DNA of 64,000 bases from Haloterrigena sp. H1 (GTDB taxonomy: Archaea > Halobacteriota > Halobacteria > Halobacteriales > Natrialbaceae): positions 372,001 to 436,000 of the forward strand of contig NZ_SMZK01000002.1 in NCBI RefSeq assembly GCF_005938085.1. The letters run 5' to 3'. This document shows, one piece after another, positions 43,666 through 51,828 of this stretch (positions within the stretch are counted from its first letter, which is position 1; every line of letters starts with the position of its first letter). Under the pieces are notes generated by a model. The model was not told where the DNA came from and ran no database searches. It was given only the letters and a program-made list of their open reading frames with translations. A program made the position numbers and the translations under genes.

Positions 43666-44060
43666 CGACGATCATCATCATTAAATCGGTCGAACACGAT
43701 GCGTCCGTGAAGGAAATCCTCGGGTCCGTCGTTGACGAGGGTGAACGGGTTTACCTTCTCCGGCTGCCGACTGTCCGGTGTCTCGGTCCGCTCATTCAGG
43801 AAGTAAACCCCATGATCAACTACGGGGTAGACTACACGATCACCGCGCTCCCGAAGGGATACGACGTGTCCACGCTCGTCGAGTTCGCGACCGAATTCGA
43901 CGCAAATCGCATCTGCATCGGAATCTCCGACCGAACACTGACCGGCAAGGCACGAATCGACGATCTGACTCAATCGATCCTGCTTCACGACGACATTTCC
44001 GGCGACTTCGTGGTCGGCGAACACGCGATCATTCTGGAGGAACTTGAATATGGTACGTAA
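43662..44060 (+). CDS. UspA-like small protein coupled to the HTH-10 regulator
   Basis: The 132-aa protein has an alternating beta-alpha pattern like universal stress proteins: MTTIIIIKSVEHD, then CIGISDRTLTGKARIDDLTQ SILL (family G.SGRS....LGS..Q.ILL), with D/T replacing the Gly-rich ATP loop. The usual ATP motif is not intact, so nucleotide binding is doubtful. It overlaps the HTH-10 gene by four bases and is surely co-translated. It may provide a ligand sensor for the regulator, which is inference. Confidence 0.6.
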   Translation: MTTIIIIKSVEHDASVKEILGSVVDEGERVYLLRLPTVRCLGPLIQEVNPMINYGVDYTITALPKGYDVSTLVEFATEFDANRICIGISDRTLTGKARIDDLTQSILLHDDISGDFVVGEHAIILEELEYGT

Positions 44061-44245
44061 TCGCGCGAGACTGTCGCGAACTCGAGTCATCCGCCGACTA
44101 GACTGTCAGGCAACAGTCAGTAACCGCTTGATCGCGGCCCGTGGTCCGTTGCAGCAGTTACCAACCGCTCGAGTGCGACCGTCCTGTGAACCGAGTTGTC
44201 CGACAGTCTCCCAGCCCATCGAAACTGAGTCCCACACAACAATCC

Positions 44246-46753
44246 ATGAGTCCATCTGATCAAACCGACGACCGACGTGTAGAAGCACAACGAGAAAAAG
44301 AAGCGGTCCGCGAGAAGCGACGACGAGGTGAAGGGATCGGCTGGAACGGCCGGACGCTCCGCGAGCAGTTGGCCGAACTCGAGGACAAAACGGAAGCGAC
44401 GGATCACTACTGTGGGCTGTCGGAACTGGAATTGAAAAACGAGGATCCGATTCGATACGAGCAGTTGTACGCGCGCCTCCGTGGTGATCTCGTGACAGCA
44501 CGCGAGACGTCGAAAGAGGTGTCCGCGACGCCGATCGTCGAGCAGGAGGGTGAGCTGTGCTACGGCCTCTTTACTCCTGAAGGAGACTCGATCGCCGTCT
44601 CGACGGGGATCATCGTCCACGTCCACACGATGAGCGAGGCGATCAAGTTCATGATCAACCACGATTACGAGGAGAGTCCCGGTATCGAGCCCGGCGACAT
44701 CTTCGTCAACAACGATCCTCACGTCGGCGACGTACACCCGTGTGACCTCATGACGATTATCCCCATCTTCCACGACGGAGAACTCATTGCCTGGGTTGGT
44801 GGGGTAAACCACGTCATCGACACTGGTGCGATCGGCCCGGGGAGTATGAACGTCTCGCAGGCGTCTCGCTTTGGCGACGGGGCGTACTACACGGCTCGCA
44901 AGATCGGCGAGAACTTCGAACTCTACAACTCCTGGAAGAAGGAATACCCCGCTAAGACACGGACGCCGGACTTCCTGAAGCTCGACGAACGGACGCGGAT
45001 GACTGGCTGTCTGATGGTCCGACGGTCGGTCAAAGCGATGATCGACGAACACGGGGTTGAGACGTTCAAGCAACTCTCACGAGAGGCCGTCGAGGATGGT
45101 CGCCGTGGCTTCCGAAGCCGCATCAAGCGAACGATGCTTCCCGGTACGTACCGCGGGGCCTCGTTCGTCGACGCGCTCTACAAAGGCCAAGAAAACGTCA
45201 CCCGCGAGTACGCCCAGGAGAACCACATCATGCACGCCCCCTCGGAACTCCACATTCGAGAAGACGGGACGTTTCAGGTGTCCTTCGAAGGCGCAAACAA
45301 GTGGGGCTGGCACCCCTTTAATTGTACGCCAGCCGCGATCCAGGGCGGCATCTGGGTGATGCTTACCCAGACAGTCATCCCAAACGAGTTGGTCAACGAC
45401 GGTGCCTACTACGCCTGTGATTTCCACCTGCCGGTTGGCTCATGGGCCAACACACAGAATACGGAGACAGCCCACGCCTACGCCTGGCATTTCCTCGTCT
45501 CAGCGTGGGCACCCCTCTGGCAGCACCTCTCACGAGGGTACTTTTCACGAGGATTCTGGGAAGAGATCAACGCCGGGAACGCAAACACGTCCAACTGGCT
45601 GCAGGGTGGCGGCATCGACCAGTTCGACAAACTCCACGCCGTCAACTCCTTCGAGTCGGCCTGTGAGGGCGTCGGTGCCCGCTACGTTGAGGACGGTGAA
45701 CCACATGCCTCGGCGGTCTGGAACCCGGAAGGAGATATGGGTGATGCCGAAGCGTGGGAAACAGTCGAACCACTTCCGTTCCTTGGACGGGCGGTCAAAC
45801 CGAATACGGGCGGTGTAGGCCGCCGAGCAGGCGGTGCCGGCTTCGAGTCTATGCGAACGGTCAAAGACGTCAGCAGGTGGTTGCTCTACGAGATGGGCAA
45901 CGGTTACATGACCAGCGACGGCGGCCTCTTCGGTGGCTACCCCGCTGCGTCAGGGTACATCCTCAACGCTCAAGATACGGATCTCGAGGAGCGCTTCGAG
46001 AACGGCGAGGACTACCCACAGCACGACCTCGACCCCGAAAGCGGTGACTTCGAATCCAAGATCGATGGCGAGATTACCCGCCGCCCAGAGGGGATCAGCA
46101 CGCCCAAAGAGTTCGACGACTACGACATGTATCTGAACTATCTCCGCGGGGGCTCGGGGCTCGGTGATCCCCTCGAGCGCGACCCCGAAGACGTCCTCGC
46201 GGACATCCACGATGGCTACGTCCTGCCCCGGCATGCAGAAGACGCCTACGGCGTCATTGTCGAGAAGGTCGACGACGAAGCAATGCATAACTCCGCCGTG
46301 CAGGGCGAATGGGAACTCGACGCGGAAGCGACCGAAAAGCGCCGTCAAGAGCGGCGCGCAGAGCGAACCGAGAAGGCACAGCCGGTCTCAGAATGGTATG
46401 CACAAGAACGTGAGCGAATTCACAACGAGGATGACCTCATCGACGACGTGAAGAAGACCTACGAGAGCAGCATGCGGATGAGTGCGCAGTTCGCCGCCTT
46501 CTTCCGCGATTTTTGGGAGCTACCGGACGAGTTCGAGTTCGACCTCAGCGAGAAGGCACAACAATCACTCGACAACCGGTTTGACTCCGGACTCCGTCCG
46601 ATGTGGGACAGCCCCACACGGGGACACAAAACGTGGCTCGACGTTGGTGACGAACCGTACGTCCCGTACACGTGGACCGACCGCTCTATTCGGGACCTCT
46701 CTGGTCCGGAATCGACGTTTGGTGATCGGGAACGAGCGGCCGATGATGACTAA
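44246..46753 (+). CDS. acxB: Acetone carboxylase-type alpha subunit, second copy
   Basis: The 835-aa protein is nearly collinear with the operon alpha subunit from RRGEGIGWNGRTLREQL to the end, with long stretches of identity such as YEESPGIEPGDIFVNND and LWQHLSRGYFSRGF. The His/Asp motif reads NNDPHVGDVHPCD. ATG 44246 is chosen; the longer frame from GTG 44141 lacks homology. No beta or gamma gene accompanies it, so it must either borrow those subunits or work differently. The first about 30 residues and parts of the C-terminal third differ most between copies. It follows the HTH-10/UspA-like pair on the same strand after 185 bases. Confidence 0.9.
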   Translation: MSPSDQTDDRRVEAQREKEAVREKRRRGEGIGWNGRTLREQLAELEDKTEATDHYCGLSELELKNEDPIRYEQLYARLRGDLVTARETSKEVSATPIVEQEGELCYGLFTPEGDSIAVSTGIIVHVHTMSEAIKFMINHDYEESPGIEPGDIFVNNDPHVGDVHPCDLMTIIPIFHDGELIAWVGGVNHVIDTGAIGPGSMNVSQASRFGDGAYYTARKIGENFELYNSWKKEYPAKTRTPDFLKLDERTRMTGCLMVRRSVKAMIDEHGVETFKQLSREAVEDGRRGFRSRIKRTMLPGTYRGASFVDALYKGQENVTREYAQENHIMHAPSELHIREDGTFQVSFEGANKWGWHPFNCTPAAIQGGIWVMLTQTVIPNELVNDGAYYACDFHLPVGSWANTQNTETAHAYAWHFLVSAWAPLWQHLSRGYFSRGFWEEINAGNANTSNWLQGGGIDQFDKLHAVNSFESACEGVGARYVEDGEPHASAVWNPEGDMGDAEAWETVEPLPFLGRAVKPNTGGVGRRAGGAGFESMRTVKDVSRWLLYEMGNGYMTSDGGLFGGYPAASGYILNAQDTDLEERFENGEDYPQHDLDPESGDFESKIDGEITRRPEGISTPKEFDDYDMYLNYLRGGSGLGDPLERDPEDVLADIHDGYVLPRHAEDAYGVIVEKVDDEAMHNSAVQGEWELDAEATEKRRQERRAERTEKAQPVSEWYAQERERIHNEDDLIDDVKKTYESSMRMSAQFAAFFRDFWELPDEFEFDLSEKAQQSLDNRFDSGLRPMWDSPTRGHKTWLDVGDEPYVPYTWTDRSIRDLSGPESTFGDRERAADDD

Positions 46754-47188
46754 CGCGACGGCTGACAACTGTGGTGTCTCTGTATCCGACATCCGTGAAC
46801 GTAGCCACCCCGTTTCGGCGGTAGGTATGGAATTGCGACTCGCGGCGGAATACGGTCGGCAAGAACAAGGTCCAGTCTAATTTGGGAGGAAGCACAAAAC
46901 AGTACGACCCGGTGGGGTCGCGTTCAGTGGCCCCATCGGCACGTCTGGTTATGAAGTGCAGGAGCCGTGGGTAGTCGGGGCCGTGTGGGTGGTAGGAAGG
47001 CTTGCAAAAGGTTCCGTGGCAGGAACATGCCTGCACCACCGTCCTGGAACGTACTGCTCGCCCGCTCTTTATGGCGCTAACCAGCGAATCGAGGTCACGC
47101 TCCTGCTCGGATCGGCGTTCTAGATATTACGTCAGACCAGGACTGCGCGTAGCGGTGGCAGGTACTGAGACTCTCCTGCTCTGATCGA
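46754..47188. other. Gene-free stretch with a hairpin
   Basis: No credible gene is seen between the second alpha subunit and OsmC. A stem of gcagg/cctgc with loop aacatg (about 47017-47032) lies within gtggcaggaacatgcctgca. Frames of 60-117 codons here have low-acidic, Cys/His/Arg-rich translations that do not look haloarchaeal. It may contain an end of an old insertion element. Confidence 0.4.
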
Positions 47189-47641
47189 TCAATTTGCTTC
47201 GATAGTCACGTCCGTCGGCGTCGGATTCCCGATGTTATCGCCAACGGGGCAGCGCTCCTCGACCTCCTCGCTCAACGCATCCAGGGTTTCCTGATCGGCG
47301 GTAGACTCGACGTGGATCGTCACGCCGAGGTCTTGATAACCCGCGCGAACGTCGTCGGCCGCGCCGAGGAACTTCCGCGGGTCGAGATCGCCTTGAATTT
47401 CGATCTCGACACTGTCGAGGTCGATCCCCCGCTCTTCGCTGACGGTATGCACGACAACGTTGAGGCAGCCAGCCCACGCGCCGATGAGGTACTCAACGGG
47501 ATTGGGGCCGTCGTTGGTGCCGCCTAATGCTGCAGGCTCATCAATGACGAATTCGAAGTCTCGCGCCTCGACGACCGTCTTTGTCTCGCTCTCACTTTCT
47601 GCTGAAACCGTGAATCGTTGGATATGATCTGCCTCGCTCAT
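47189..47641 (-). CDS. OsmC-family peroxidase-like protein
   Basis: The 150-aa protein has the two OsmC/Ohr cysteines: one in YLIGAWAGCLNVVVHT (about residue 59) and one in VEERCPVGDNIGNPTP (about 130). Such proteins reduce organic hydroperoxides or handle sulfane sulfur as homodimers in the cytoplasm. Sequence between the cysteines (VEIEIQGDLDPRKFLGAADD) fits the OsmC fold. It is a single gene with an A/T-poor upstream region. Both peroxide and persulfide roles are possible given the sulfur genes elsewhere in the window. Confidence 0.9.
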   Translation of the reverse strand: MSEADHIQRFTVSAESESETKTVVEARDFEFVIDEPAALGGTNDGPNPVEYLIGAWAGCLNVVVHTVSEERGIDLDSVEIEIQGDLDPRKFLGAADDVRAGYQDLGVTIHVESTADQETLDALSEEVEERCPVGDNIGNPTPTDVTIEAN

Positions 47642-47904
47642 CGTTTCGTTTGATGGGACGACATCTCATCAACCGAACGACCGGGGGGAGATGCGCCGCC
47701 CTCTGTGACGTTCGTATTCTGCGTTGTTCCAGTCGAGCGTCCTCAAAGCTCTCATTCACCGTGGATCGAGATTGTTGAGGAAGTCATCTCTTCCGGCAAG
47801 TATTTCGATGTGAGTGAGTCGGCAACGCAATAGCTTCGCAGACGTAGCGTTAGCGGAGCCAAACGGCGTGGAAACAGCGTCCACAGAGAAAAGCAGGCCG
47901 AGTA

Positions 47905-47924
47905 CCTCGGGGTTGACCCCGAGG
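47905..47924. terminator. Perfect hairpin (CCTCGGGG-TTGA-CCCCGAGG)
   Basis: Eight-base arms close a four-base loop, just downstream of the small zinc-ribbon gene on the minus strand. It may terminate that gene, or be the end of an old IS200/IS605 element, since such ends often carry this kind of hairpin followed by an A/T-rich tail (ggttcaattgtgg). The rest of 47642-47928 has no gene I can support. Confidence 0.4.
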
Positions 47925-47928
47925 CGGT

Positions 47929-48108
47929 TCAATTGTGGTGGTGTACCCAGTTAGTGAGTTTGATAAATGAGGACCCGTCACACGCACCACACGAATCCGG
48001 TGGCTCGAACGTATGCTCGCCTCCGGATTCGTGGATCGGCGTACCTGCATAGATTATCTGACAGCTTTCACAGACGTATTGTACCGGTTTCTCTGGGGCA
48101 TGAGCCAT
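47929..48108 (-). CDS. Small zinc-ribbon protein (59 aa)
   Basis: From ATG 48108 it reads MAHAPEKPVQYVCESCQIIY, then GTPIHESGGEHTFEPPDSCG and ACDGSSFIKLTNWVHHHN. CESC and CGAC pairs form a likely zinc ribbon, and the C-terminal HHH may add a metal site. Haloarchaea have many such CPxCG-type mini-proteins, often regulatory. The upstream ATG at 48135 is an alternative start. It appears to be a single-gene transcript. Confidence 0.6.
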   Translation of the reverse strand: MAHAPEKPVQYVCESCQIIYAGTPIHESGGEHTFEPPDSCGACDGSSFIKLTNWVHHHN

Positions 48109-48242
48109 GTTACCACTGGCTACGATCTCACACATAGAACTGTTGGCTCCACGCTCTGAATTACTTGAATACTGAAAGCTCCGTTCCCGTTCTCATCAAG
48201 TGACCGAGTGAAAAAGTAGGCAGAGATGCGATAGAACTGGTT

Positions 48243-48368
48243 TCAGGTGCTCTCGAGCCAGCCAGCGTCGTCAGCGATGGCATACAGTTCGTAAATGAAT
48301 ACGGTCGCAACACCCAGGATGGCACCCCACAACAACACTGCAAACAGTGTCGACCCGATGACGGCCAT
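48243..48368 (-). CDS. 41-aa membrane peptide downstream of the symporter
   Basis: The frame reads MAVIGSTLFAVLLWGAILGV, then ATVFIYELYAIADDAGWLES and T. A single hydrophobic helix is followed by an acidic end. Its ATG overlaps the symporter stop (TGATG), so the two are translationally coupled. Small one-helix partners are known for several SSS-family carriers (for example the PanF partner), so it is probably a symporter subunit or stabiliser. Confidence 0.65.
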   Translation of the reverse strand: MAVIGSTLFAVLLWGAILGVATVFIYELYAIADDAGWLEST

Positions 48369-49900
48369 CAGTCGCGCACCTCCCCGCCGTCGGTCGCCGT
48401 CTCGTCGAGTTGCTGGATTTCGGTTGTGAGCTCGTCGTGGTCGTACTCGCCGGCAAAGAGCTGTGCTGCAACCAGCGTCCCGACAGTCGAGACGAGAAAG
48501 GCACCGCCGAAGGCGGTTAAGTAGAGCGGATCCGCAGCCGGTAGGAGACCTCCGAGGACCGGAATCGACCGCAAGAGGCCAGCGAAATCGGGGAAGTACG
48601 CGAGCCCAACCGCGAGTCCGAGCACGCTACTGGCGAGTGCGCCTGCACCGGTGAGCCGCTCCGAGTAAAGGCCATACAGAAGCGGGAACGCGACCGCCGC
48701 ACCAAGCAGATCGGCGAGGAAAAAGAGCCGAAGGACGCTCCGGGCTCGCAGGCTGACGTAGATCGCGCTCACGGCGACGACGACGGTCAGCAGTCGGGCG
48801 CCGAGTTTGAGCGACCGGTCATCTGGGTCGGACAGCAGCCGGGGTAGATCCGCGGTGACGATGCTCGAGAGTGCATTGAACAGCGTGTCGACAGAGCTCA
48901 TCACCAGCAGAAGCGCAATGAGGACGACCGCAAGGACGATCCACTCGGGGAACGCGGTCTGCAGGAGCACGAAGAAAGCGATGTCGGCGTTGTATGCTGA
49001 ACTCGTCACGTCAGTCACGATGTCAGCGTTGCCGGCCGCGACGAGGCCGAAGAGGCCCGCGAGGAAGACGATGAGACCGTTTGCGATGGTGGCGTTGCGA
49101 AAGCCGCGCTCGACCGTCCGCCCGTCCTCGGCGGCGTAGATCCGCTGCCACCACAGCTGGTTGATCAACTCGGCCCCGAGAATGGCGAAGGCGAGTGCGA
49201 GTCCGAACTGGAGGCCTGGGACGAAGCCAGGGTCGAGCAGTGATGGATTCGTAGACGCGATGCCGTCGTGGATCTCACCGGCACCGCCGAGTGAGACGAT
49301 CGCACCCGCGAAGGCAATGACCAGCAGTGGCAAAACAAGTAACGCCTGAATCGAGTCCGTGAAGATCGACGCCCGGAGACCGCCGTAGCTCGTGTACAAC
49401 AGGACGAACCCGCCAACAAGGACGGCGGTCTGCCACTGGGGGACGCCGGCCACGAGCGAGAGTGCGCCGGCGATCCCGGTCAACTCAGCAGCGAGGAAGA
49501 CAAACATGTACAGACCACTCACCAGCAGGACGAACGCGTACATCGCCGTACCGTAGCGGGCGTGAGCGTACTCCGTCAGTGAGTGGCCGTTCGGAATTAC
49601 CTCCCGGATGCGTGGCCCGACTCTCGAGTAGGCGAGCATCGGAAGTGCCTCGCCGATCGCGTAGCCGACGACAGCGGCGATCCCGAAACTCGCGCCGGCC
49701 TCCGGCGCTGCCAGCAGGATCCAGACGCCCATCACGGAGGCGACGAGCGTCGCTGTCGTCCGGCCGGTCCCGGTCGAGTTCCGAGCCGTGAGCAGGTCTT
49801 CGACGGTTCCGACCGTCCGTCGCGAGTACCAGAGACCGACGACGGTGAATCCGACCAGCACTGTGACGGTCAGGCCAAGTGCTAGAGCTGTACTCACCAC
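48368..49900 (-). CDS. Sodium:solute symporter (SSS family), thiamin-precursor uptake candidate
   Basis: The 510-aa protein has about 13 hydrophobic helices in the LeuT-type arrangement. Family-like segments include LLTARNSTGTGRTTATLVAS, GEALPMLAYSRVGPRIREVI and LLVMSSVDTLFNALSSIVTA (sodium-site helix). Its start is a GTG two bases after the upstream tenA-type stop. Comparative genomics has proposed SSS-family ThiV carriers for hydroxymethylpyrimidine uptake, and the tenA neighbours support that here. Proline or pantothenate transport cannot be excluded by sequence. Confidence 0.88.
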   Translation of the reverse strand: MVSTALALGLTVTVLVGFTVVGLWYSRRTVGTVEDLLTARNSTGTGRTTATLVASVMGVWILLAAPEAGASFGIAAVVGYAIGEALPMLAYSRVGPRIREVIPNGHSLTEYAHARYGTAMYAFVLLVSGLYMFVFLAAELTGIAGALSLVAGVPQWQTAVLVGGFVLLYTSYGGLRASIFTDSIQALLVLPLLVIAFAGAIVSLGGAGEIHDGIASTNPSLLDPGFVPGLQFGLALAFAILGAELINQLWWQRIYAAEDGRTVERGFRNATIANGLIVFLAGLFGLVAAGNADIVTDVTSSAYNADIAFFVLLQTAFPEWIVLAVVLIALLLVMSSVDTLFNALSSIVTADLPRLLSDPDDRSLKLGARLLTVVVAVSAIYVSLRARSVLRLFFLADLLGAAVAFPLLYGLYSERLTGAGALASSVLGLAVGLAYFPDFAGLLRSIPVLGGLLPAADPLYLTAFGGAFLVSTVGTLVAAQLFAGEYDHDELTTEIQQLDETATDGGEVRD

Positions 49901-49902
49901 TG

Positions 49903-50670
49903 TCAGTCACCATCTGGAACGTCGTTTTCCGGCTCTCCAGACGGTTCGAACGCAGCGTCGAAGAAGGCAACTTCCAGTTCGACCGTCCGCTCGAAGAGCC
50001 GCGTCAGTCGCTGCTGGCGTCGTTGCGATGCGGCCGCGCCCTCCCGATCAAGTTCCGCTCGAAGCCAAGCGACGAACTCGTCGAACGCGGGATTGTCGTG
50101 GATGGTGACCCACTCTGAGAGGTAGTCCCGGTCCGGTAGCTCAGTCCCCATGCCGGCCCACGACCGATAGATCCACTCGGCCGGGACGAGGACCGCAAGC
50201 GTTTCTGCATAGCCACCCTCCCGCGCGGCACGCTCGAGCAGATCCTGTAACGCCCGCGTCACCGGCTGCAGCATGGGATCGGTTCGCTCGACAGCGGCTA
50301 CCTCGAGTGCATCAAAGGATCGCTCGAAATAGTCGTCCTCGTCGTCGGTGAGTGTCCCGAGGAAGTCCGCGAGTCGGGACTTGGCGGTCATCGAGGGTGC
50401 ATCGCCGAGCGCGTGGCCGAAGGTCCCGACTAATGTCTCGAGGAAGGCGTAGTCCTGGACGAGATACCGGCGAAACACTGCGTCATCGAGCGTCCCAGCG
50501 TGGAGTTCCTCGGTAAACCGATGTTCGGTCGCACCGGTCCAGTCGGGCTCGGAACGCGCTCGACACCACTCGGTAAACCGCGGTTCGTCGCCGTTCGTGC
50601 CATCGCTGGACGTGGATTCGACGGTTGCAGCGTACTCCTCGAACGTGTCGGCGACGGAATCGCCGCTCAT
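49903..50670 (-). CDS. tenA: TenA-family protein, Glu-type (TenA_E)
   Basis: The 255-aa protein has the TenA all-helical fold. Position 135 of classical TenA (Cys) is replaced: the loop reads AVLVPAEWIYRSWAG, with Glu in the place described for TenA_E enzymes, which hydrolyse amino- or formylamino-HMP to HMP in thiamin salvage. The N-terminal about 45 residues are an acidic extension. Met 50670 is chosen: it overlaps the upstream tenA stop (ATGA), and the 38 codons before it are non-homologous. It is second in the operon. Confidence 0.85.
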   Translation of the reverse strand: MSGDSVADTFEEYAATVESTSSDGTNGDEPRFTEWCRARSEPDWTGATEHRFTEELHAGTLDDAVFRRYLVQDYAFLETLVGTFGHALGDAPSMTAKSRLADFLGTLTDDEDDYFERSFDALEVAAVERTDPMLQPVTRALQDLLERAAREGGYAETLAVLVPAEWIYRSWAGMGTELPDRDYLSEWVTIHDNPAFDEFVAWLRAELDREGAAASQRRQQRLTRLFERTVELEVAFFDAAFEPSGEPENDVPDGD

Positions 50671-51332
50671 ATCGACCACTCTTCCTGTCGCCAGGCGGCG
50701 TCCCAGAAGCGGTACTCGTAGCGTGCGGAGGTCCGGAACAGTTCGCGGTAGCGGTCGCGTTCGTCGGGGGTCGACTCGGCCCACACCTCGTCCATCAGGT
50801 CCTTACACCACTCGGTGAGTTCCGTGAATTCCTCGCCGGCGTACATATCGATCCACTCGGCGTACCCCTCGTGGTCAGGCCGGCCCTGCTCTGCCAGCCG
50901 TTTCCCGGTGACGTTGAATCCCCACATGCACGGCAGCAGTGCGGCGATCAGGTCACCGAAGGTCCCCGTCGCCGCAGTCCGGACGAGGAAATCGGTGTAC
51001 CCCTGCGTCGTCGGCGACGGCTCGGTCGTTTCCAGTTCGGCCTGGCTGATCCCGAAGGTCTCGGCATAGGCACGGTGCAGGTCCATTTCGGTGTTGATCG
51101 TCGAATCCAGCAACTCGGCGAAGGTTCCCATCCGCTCAAGGTCGGGAGCCATCGCCGCGCCGTGAGCGAACACGCGGGCGTATTCGATCAGGTAGACGTA
51201 GTCCTGACGGACCCAATAGCGGAAGGGCGCTTCATCGAGTGTTCCCTCCCCGAGCTGGGAGACCATTGGGTGCTCGAGGATCGCCTCCCAGATCGGGTCC
51301 CCGATCGTGGACAGTTCATCAGTGGCGCTCAT
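50667..51332 (-). CDS. tenA: Thiaminase II (TenA, Cys-type)
   Basis: The 221-aa protein matches TenA from Bacillus residue for residue at the active site: D44 (RQDYVYL), C135 (LLPCMWGF) and a C-terminal Glu at about 206 (ARYEYRFWDAAW). It would hydrolyse amino-HMP (and thiamin) to HMP, feeding thiamin salvage. It is the first gene of a four-gene operon with TenA_E, a symporter and a 41-aa membrane peptide. The upstream region has A/T-rich sequence (ataatatagg near 51370); I looked for and did not find a TPP riboswitch. Confidence 0.93.
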   Translation of the reverse strand: MSATDELSTIGDPIWEAILEHPMVSQLGEGTLDEAPFRYWVRQDYVYLIEYARVFAHGAAMAPDLERMGTFAELLDSTINTEMDLHRAYAETFGISQAELETTEPSPTTQGYTDFLVRTAATGTFGDLIAALLPCMWGFNVTGKRLAEQGRPDHEGYAEWIDMYAGEEFTELTEWCKDLMDEVWAESTPDERDRYRELFRTSARYEYRFWDAAWRQEEWSI

Positions 51333-51601
51333 ACGTACTCATGGGTGCTTTGCCGACTTATAACTTCATAATATAGGTCGGTTATCGACCGTCTGAACAT
51401 ACTGACAACCGTCACTGTGGCGGTTGGGTATCTGCATCGGGACATGAGAACGGTGTGGCGTCTGTACAGGGTAGCAGATCGATACAGCCGAAATCGAGAA
51501 CGGCAGTGTTGACATCACTGATGAAGGCGTGAGTATACACGTCTAGCAAATTGTACCTGAATCAACTATTCTACATACTGTATACACTGCAAAATTTGTA
51601 G

Positions 51602-51818
51602 CTATTGCACCTACTATTGGGGTCCTCATTACTCATGTCGCAGCGATCTGCTCCTGGTCGGTATGCGCTATCTCGGCGATCGGCATCCCAGCAATCGTCC
51701 GAATTCAGTTTGCGCTGCCGACGATACCGTTGAGCGAGCCGTATTTGCGGTGTCGTCTGGCCGCTATTAATAACTCGAAACGGCTTGCACCCAATTATAA
51801 ATAATATAGGTGCAATAG
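51602..51818. promoter_or_regulatory. Distant inverted repeat in the 0.5-kb tenA-COG0523 intergenic region
   Basis: ctattgcacctactatt (51602-51618) and aatataggtgcaatag (51803-51818) are inverted copies with about 15 of 16 shared positions. The second copy ends 10 bases before the COG0523 start codon, so it overlaps the promoter. The region 51333-51828 contains no gene I can support. A metal regulator bound to both copies could loop the DNA; this is inference. Confidence 0.45.
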
Positions 51819-51828
51819 TTAATAATAG

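Noticed and set aside
47700..47840. Plus-strand peptide EEVISSGKYFDVSESATQ as an antitoxin fragment
   Set aside because: It is too short and has no start codon or toxin neighbour.
50120..50160. tRNA-like string ggtagctcag
   Set aside because: It lies inside the TenA_E gene and no cloverleaf arms can be formed around it.
51333..51480. Possible TPP riboswitch upstream of tenA
   Set aside because: The conserved CTGAGA and ACCTGA elements were not found on the minus strand.
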